Below, piece after piece: positions 60,749-64,000 of a DNA stretch of 64,000 nt. The notes under the pieces were generated by a model, which did no database searches, was not told where the DNA came from, and saw nothing but the letters and a program-made list of their open reading frames with translations. The stretch is from Avibacterium volantium (GTDB taxonomy: Bacteria; Pseudomonadota; Gammaproteobacteria; Enterobacterales; Pasteurellaceae), in assembly GCF_900635775.1 (NCBI RefSeq), contig NZ_LR134167.1, positions 1,583,001 to 1,647,000 of the forward strand, read 5' to 3'. Made by a program: the position numbers and the translations under genes. The stretch's first letter is position 1, and every line of letters begins with the position of its first letter.

Positions 60749-61684
60749 TTAGAAACTTAAGTAAGGGGCGATTTTTTCGATGGTGGCTTCGCCGATGCCT
60801 GAGATGTTGGATAATTCTTCAACAGATTTGATTTTGCCTACTTTATTACGATATTCAACAATCGCATTCGCTTTTGCTTCACCGATGCCAGAAAGATTTT
60901 GTAAGGTTTTTGCGTCTGCTTTATTGATGTTGATTTTTTCGCCAGCATAAGATTTAGCTTGGTCTTTCAAAGATTTTGCTTTTTCTGATGCTTTGTTTTT
61001 TGCATTTTCAGCGGCTGATTTGGCGCTGTTTTTAGCTTTGGTTTCAGCAGTATTTTTGCTGTCTGCCATTTTATCTTTGGCTTTTGTTGCGCTTTCTTTC
61101 ATTGAAGTAGCTTTATCTTCTACTGCTTTTTTGGCAGATTTTGCTTTGCTTTCAACAGTATTTTTGCTGTCTGCAATTTTATCTTTGGCGTTTGTTGCAC
61201 TTTCTTTCATTGAAGTAGCTTTATCTTCTACTGCTTTTTTGGCAGATTTCGCTTTGCTTTCAATGGCGTTTTTGCTGTCTGCCATTTTATCTTTGGCTTT
61301 TATTGCGCTTTCTTTCATTGAAGTGGTTTTATCTTCCACGGCTTTTTTGGCAGATTTTGCTTTGCTTTCAACAGTATTTTTGCTGTCAGCCATTTTATCT
61401 TTGGCTTTTGTTGCGCTCTCTTTCATTGAGGTAGCTTTATCTTCTACTGATTTTTTGGTAGATTTTGCTTTATTTTCTACCGCACTTTTTGTATCAAGCA
61501 CTTTGTCTTTTGCTTTGCTGGCTTTTTCTGTCACAAGATTTTTACCTTGTTTTACCGTGTCTTGTTTCATTGTTTGAACGGTATTTTTTACAGCGTCAGT
61601 TGCAACGTTTTTTTCCGCTGAAAAAGCGGTTGATGATACTGCCATTGCTAAACTTAATGCTAATACAGATTTTAATGCTTTCAT
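60749..61684 (-). CDS. Secreted ComEA-like helix-hairpin-helix protein with four 36-residue tandem repeats
   Basis: The 311-aa precursor has a signal peptide (residues 1-22, cleaved after STAFSA). A charged Lys/Ala/Asp/Glu helix-forming region contains four near-identical 36-residue repeats at 72-107, 108-143, 144-179 and 180-215, each with the core SMKESATKAKDKMADSKN. A degenerate tail leads to a C-terminal ComEA-type (HhH)2 domain (about 250-311, ININKADAKTLQNLSGIGEAKANAIVEYR). ComE1 proteins of Pasteurellaceae bind incoming DNA, and fibronectin in P. multocida, but are only about 110 aa. The repeats are LEA/apolipoprotein-like amphipathic helices. AAGGAG precedes ATG 61684. Confidence 0.85.
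   Translation of the reverse strand: MKALKSVLALSLAMAVSSTAFSAEKNVATDAVKNTVQTMKQDTVKQGKNLVTEKASKAKDKVLDTKSAVENKAKSTKKSVEDKATSMKESATKAKDKMADSKNTVESKAKSAKKAVEDKTTSMKESAIKAKDKMADSKNAIESKAKSAKKAVEDKATSMKESATNAKDKIADSKNTVESKAKSAKKAVEDKATSMKESATKAKDKMADSKNTAETKAKNSAKSAAENAKNKASEKAKSLKDQAKSYAGEKININKADAKTLQNLSGIGEAKANAIVEYRNKVGKIKSVEELSNISGIGEATIEKIAPYLSF
61040..61471 (-). repeat. Four 108-bp in-frame tandem repeats in the ComEA-like gene
   Basis: Four copies of 108 bp encode residues 72-215. Copies differ by only a few bases each (for example Thr/Ile, Lys/Asn, Met/Ile). Length is a multiple of three, so copy changes keep the frame. This is suited to slippage or recombination-driven variation in protein length. 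Confidence 0.92.
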
Positions 61685-61690
61685 TTTAAC

Positions 61691-61752
61691 TCCTTAGGTT
61701 AATGACTATTCCCTTGCGGGGGTGATTGGGAATGGTTTCCCGTGAATTCCCC
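61691..61752 (-). promoter_or_regulatory. Leader of the ComEA-like gene with alternative GGGAAT/ATTCCC pairings
   Basis: In the minus-strand RNA, GGGAAT (61751-61746), ATTCCC (61733-61728) and GGGAAT (61713-61708) follow each other. The middle arm can pair with either flank, and with a closer GGGAA around an ACCA loop. The last arm ends about 12 nt before the AAGGAG ribosome binding site. This is compatible with a two-state leader structure. Confidence 0.4.
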
Positions 61753-61844
61753 TATTAGTTTCCTTTTTCGTGGAAAAGTTCCTTAAATTTTATTTTTATG
61801 GATAAAAATCCGTCAAAATAATACCGCACTAGTGTAAAAAATGA

Positions 61845-61873
61845 TTGCAACAAGAGGCAATCTAGGGTATATC
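61845..61873 (+). promoter_or_regulatory. Candidate promoter of the TAXI-TRAP operon
   Basis: TTGCAA (61845-61850), a 17-bp spacer and TATATC (61868-61873) make a moderate sigma-70 match about 130 bp before the receptor gene. The overlapping GATTGC/GCAATC inverted repeat (61843-61862) could be an operator. The 316-bp gap 61685-62000 otherwise holds only the leader of the divergent ComEA-like gene. Confidence 0.4.
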
Positions 61874-62000
61874 TTGTTCGTCTGTAAAATTTTTGTAAAA
61901 ACTTTTGTGAAAGTTTTAGGGCAACACAACATCTTTCAGGCATAAGCTTTGTTCTAAAGCGGTTAAGCCTTTCTATAAACTGAAAAGTAAAGGAGTAAAA

Positions 62001-62963
62001 ATGAAAAAATTATTAAAACTCTCTCTTATCGCGGGTGTAGCAGCCACCTCTTTTTCTGTGCAAGCGGAAGATCAGTTTGTAACCATCGGGACAGGTGGTC
62101 AAACTGGGGTTTACTATGTGGTTGGGCAATCAATCTGTCAATTAGTGAATCGTGATACCGCAAAAACTCATATTAAATGTAACGCGCCTTCAACTGGTGC
62201 TTCTGTAGCAAACTTAAATGCAATTGCGGCAGATCAAATGGAAATGGGCATTGCGCAATCAGACTGGCAATATCACGCTTACCACGGTACAAGCTCCTTT
62301 GCGGGTAAGAAAAATGATAAATTGCGTGCAGTATTCTCAATTCACCCTGAGCCGTTCACTTTAATGGCGCGTGATGATTCAAATATTAATTCTTTTGATG
62401 ATTTGAAAGGTAAACGTGTGAATGTGGGCGATCCGGGTTCTGGTACGCGCGCAACAATGAATGTAATTTTGGCAGCGAAAGGCTGGACAGACAAAGAATT
62501 TAAAGTGGCATCTGAATTAAAACCTGCTGAAATGGCATCAGTAATGTGTGATAACAATCTTGATGCAATTACCTATAACGTTGGTCACCCAAATGGTGCG
62601 TTGAAAGAAGCAGCGGCTTCTTGTAATGCTCATCTTGTTCCTGTAACTGGTGAAGCGATTGATCGTTTAGTGGCGGCAAATCCTTACTATGCGAAAGCGA
62701 CTATTCCGGGTGGGTTATATCGTGGTACAGATAATCCAGTAGATACTTTCGGGGTATATGCCACTTTAGTAACATCTTCAGATGTGCCTGATGACAAAGT
62801 TTATGCGGTAGTTAAAGCGGTATTTGATAACTTCGATCGTTTTAAACGTTTACACCCTGCGTTCGCTCATCTTAAAGAAGAAGATATGATTAAAAACGCA
62901 CTTTCTGCGCCATTACACGAAGGTGCAGTGCGTTACTATAAAGAACGCGGTTGGTTACAATAA
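62001..62963 (+). CDS. TAXI-type TRAP transporter solute-binding protein
   Basis: This 320-aa periplasmic receptor has a signal peptide ending FSVQA. The TAXI family signature FVTIGTGGQTGVYYVVGQSIC starts the mature protein, and STGASVANLNAIAADQMEMGIAQSD and GDPGSGTRATMNVILAAKGW follow. TAXI receptors bind organic acids or amino acids such as glutamate; the ligand here is unknown. AAGGAG precedes the start. The fused permease gene follows after a terminator. Confidence 0.93.
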   Translation: MKKLLKLSLIAGVAATSFSVQAEDQFVTIGTGGQTGVYYVVGQSICQLVNRDTAKTHIKCNAPSTGASVANLNAIAADQMEMGIAQSDWQYHAYHGTSSFAGKKNDKLRAVFSIHPEPFTLMARDDSNINSFDDLKGKRVNVGDPGSGTRATMNVILAAKGWTDKEFKVASELKPAEMASVMCDNNLDAITYNVGHPNGALKEAAASCNAHLVPVTGEAIDRLVAANPYYAKATIPGGLYRGTDNPVDTFGVYATLVTSSDVPDDKVYAVVKAVFDNFDRFKRLHPAFAHLKEEDMIKNALSAPLHEGAVRYYKERGWLQ

Positions 62964-62980
62964 TCTCATCTTTATTATTT

Positions 62981-63005
62981 AGGCAGGCTTAGCCCTGCCT
63001 TTTTC
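62981..63005 (+). terminator. Terminator between TAXI receptor and TRAP permease genes
   Basis: AGGCAGG (62981-62987) pairs with CCTGCCT (62994-63000) around a 6-nt loop, followed by TTTT. It likely gives more receptor than permease. Confidence 0.8.
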
Positions 63006-63039
63006 CGTTTTCATTATTTCAAATTTTTCGGGAGATTTT

Positions 63040-64000
63040 ATGTCCGAATCCACAAAAAAAATGGATTACGATGATCTGCAAGATATGGTCGCCTCCAATG
63101 ATTCAGGCGGACGAAATCCTACTGGTGCAAGCAGAAAACTGATCGTAATTACCGCGATTTTATGGTCGGTTTTTCAACTTTATTACACCTCCCCTGTGCC
63201 ATTTTGGCTACAAGAAGTCGTTCGCAATTGGGGGCTAGATATTAATGTGGTGATCGATGACACCAAGGCGCGCTCGATCCACCTTGCCTTTGCATTGTTC
63301 TTGGCCTATTTATCGTTTCCTGCTTTTGCGACCTCACCAAAACATCGTATTCCGCTGTTAGATTGGTTTTTTGCCACCCTTGGAGCATTTTTAGGTGCCT
63401 ATTACATTTTCTTTTATGAAGGTTTAGTCACACGTTTCGGCGCACCCAATACGCAAGATATTATTGCTGGCTGTCTAGGCGTGTTATTGCTGTTAGAAGC
63501 CTGTCGCCGTAGCCTTGGCTTGCCTTTAGTGATTATCGCCAGTGTATTTTTGGCTTATAACTACTTCGGGCAATTCCTGCCAACAGATTGGATCATCAGC
63601 CACCGTTCAGGATCACTTTCACAAATGGTGAACCAACAATGGGTAACCACTGAGGGCGTGTTTGGTGTGGCATTAGGGGTTTCCACCAAATATGTGTTCC
63701 TTTTTGTGTTATTTGGTGCATTGCTTGATAAAGCGGGCGCGGGTAACTATTTCATTAAAACCGCTTTTGCTTATCTTGGACATCTGCGCGGTGGGCCGGC
63801 AAAAGCGGCAGTGGTGTCATCAGGCTTAACGGGGCTAATTTCAGGTTCATCTATTGCTAACGTAGTAACTACCGGAACTTTCACCATTCCAATGATGAAA
63901 CGTGTAGGCTTTTCAGCAGAAAAAGCAGGCGCGGTAGAAGTGGCTTCATCGGTAAATGGACAAATTATGCCACCAGTAATGGGCGCAGCGGCTTTCTTGA
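63040..64000 (+). CDS. TRAP transporter permease, fused DctQ-DctM type (partial, 3' end outside window)
   Basis: 320 codons are visible from ATG 63040, which has GGGAGA upstream. A cytoplasmic Asp/Ser-rich N-terminus is followed by DctQ-like helices and the start of the DctM domain with VFLFVLFGALLDKAGAGNYFIKTAF and SGLTGLISGSSIANVVTTGTFTIPMMKRVGF, the core TRAP large-subunit motif. The fused form is the standard partner of TAXI receptors. The gene runs off the right edge; about 600 residues in all are usual for this family. Confidence 0.93.
   Translation, partial: MSESTKKMDYDDLQDMVASNDSGGRNPTGASRKLIVITAILWSVFQLYYTSPVPFWLQEVVRNWGLDINVVIDDTKARSIHLAFALFLAYLSFPAFATSPKHRIPLLDWFFATLGAFLGAYYIFFYEGLVTRFGAPNTQDIIAGCLGVLLLLEACRRSLGLPLVIIASVFLAYNYFGQFLPTDWIISHRSGSLSQMVNQQWVTTEGVFGVALGVSTKYVFLFVLFGALLDKAGAGNYFIKTAFAYLGHLRGGPAKAAVVSSGLTGLISGSSIANVVTTGTFTIPMMKRVGFSAEKAGAVEVASSVNGQIMPPVMGAAAFL

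Noticed and set aside
61040..61471. Possible CRISPR-like array
   Set aside because: The 108-bp units are contiguous, in frame and encode near-identical peptides; there are no spacers.
60993..61577. 194-aa open frame antisense to the ComEA-like gene
   Set aside because: It is a shadow created by the 108-bp coding repeats read on the other strand: a hydrophobic low-complexity mirror with no ribosome binding site.
61685..61840. Sxy-dependent CRP-S competence site before the ComEA-like gene
   Set aside because: No TGCGA-N6-TCGCA-like dyad was found, so competence regulation cannot be claimed from sequence.

Overview
The window is a chromosomal segment of a Pasteurellaceae bacterium. The 9-bp Haemophilus-type DNA uptake signal (AAGTGCGGT and its complement ACCGCACTT) occurs dozens of times, often as inverted pairs just behind genes. 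Most proteins closely match families known from Haemophilus and Pasteurella. A gltA-sucABCD block and a cobalamin-dependent metH argue against H. influenzae itself and fit a Pasteurella/Avibacterium-like genome. The species cannot be fixed from sequence alone. The window is mostly core genome with a few small accessory insertions.

Layout: 1-6.6 kb (minus) carries lolD (cut by the window edge), lolC, a 2-hydroxyacid dehydrogenase, cysB, rluB, yciO and rsmI. 6.7-10.0 kb (plus) carries lpoA-yraN-diaA-dolP. 10.1-15.7 kb (minus) is the oligopeptide permease oppABCDF, with a terminator between oppA and oppB. 15.9-20.2 kb (minus) carries uvrD, rlmM and gcvA. Divergent from gcvA is a well-supported GcvB small RNA gene (20311-20481) with its own promoter and terminator, followed by ilvE. 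21.8-28.0 kb (minus) is initiator tRNA-fMet followed by rimP-nusA-infB-rbfA-truB. 28.0-30.2 kb (minus) holds an atypical kinase-fold protein and an alanine/glycine symporter.

30.2-33.2 kb is a small catabolic unit (SDR dehydrogenase plus MFS transporter) behind a near-ideal CRP site, then a truncated antitoxin remnant. 33.2-39.8 kb contains nagK, pgpB, ribA, an unrecognised two-gene module, accA, pdxY and tilS. An IS3-family left-end scar follows at 39.83-39.95 kb. 40.0-43.2 kb (minus) is a cysteine-catabolism operon: YheO/DauR-type regulator, HAAAP transporter and cysteine desulfidase. 43.5-47.2 kb is metH. Behind it sits an AT-rich gene for an Asn-rich membrane protein of unknown function, then a TonB receptor plus BtuFCD-like ABC operon (48.0-52.6 kb) that could plausibly supply cobalamin to MetH. 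52.8-60.7 kb holds sucABCD and the divergent gltA, with ArcA-like direct repeats between them. 60.7-61.7 kb encodes a secreted ComEA-like helix-hairpin-helix protein expanded by four 108-bp tandem repeats. The window ends in a TAXI-TRAP transporter, its permease cut by the edge.

No prophage, CRISPR array or recognisable multi-gene defence system is present. The best candidates for undescribed biology are the repeat-expanded ComEA-like protein with its switch-like leader, the Asn-rich membrane protein, the 163-aa/42-aa coupled gene pair, and the regulator-first cysteine operon with its reiterated operator-like motif.
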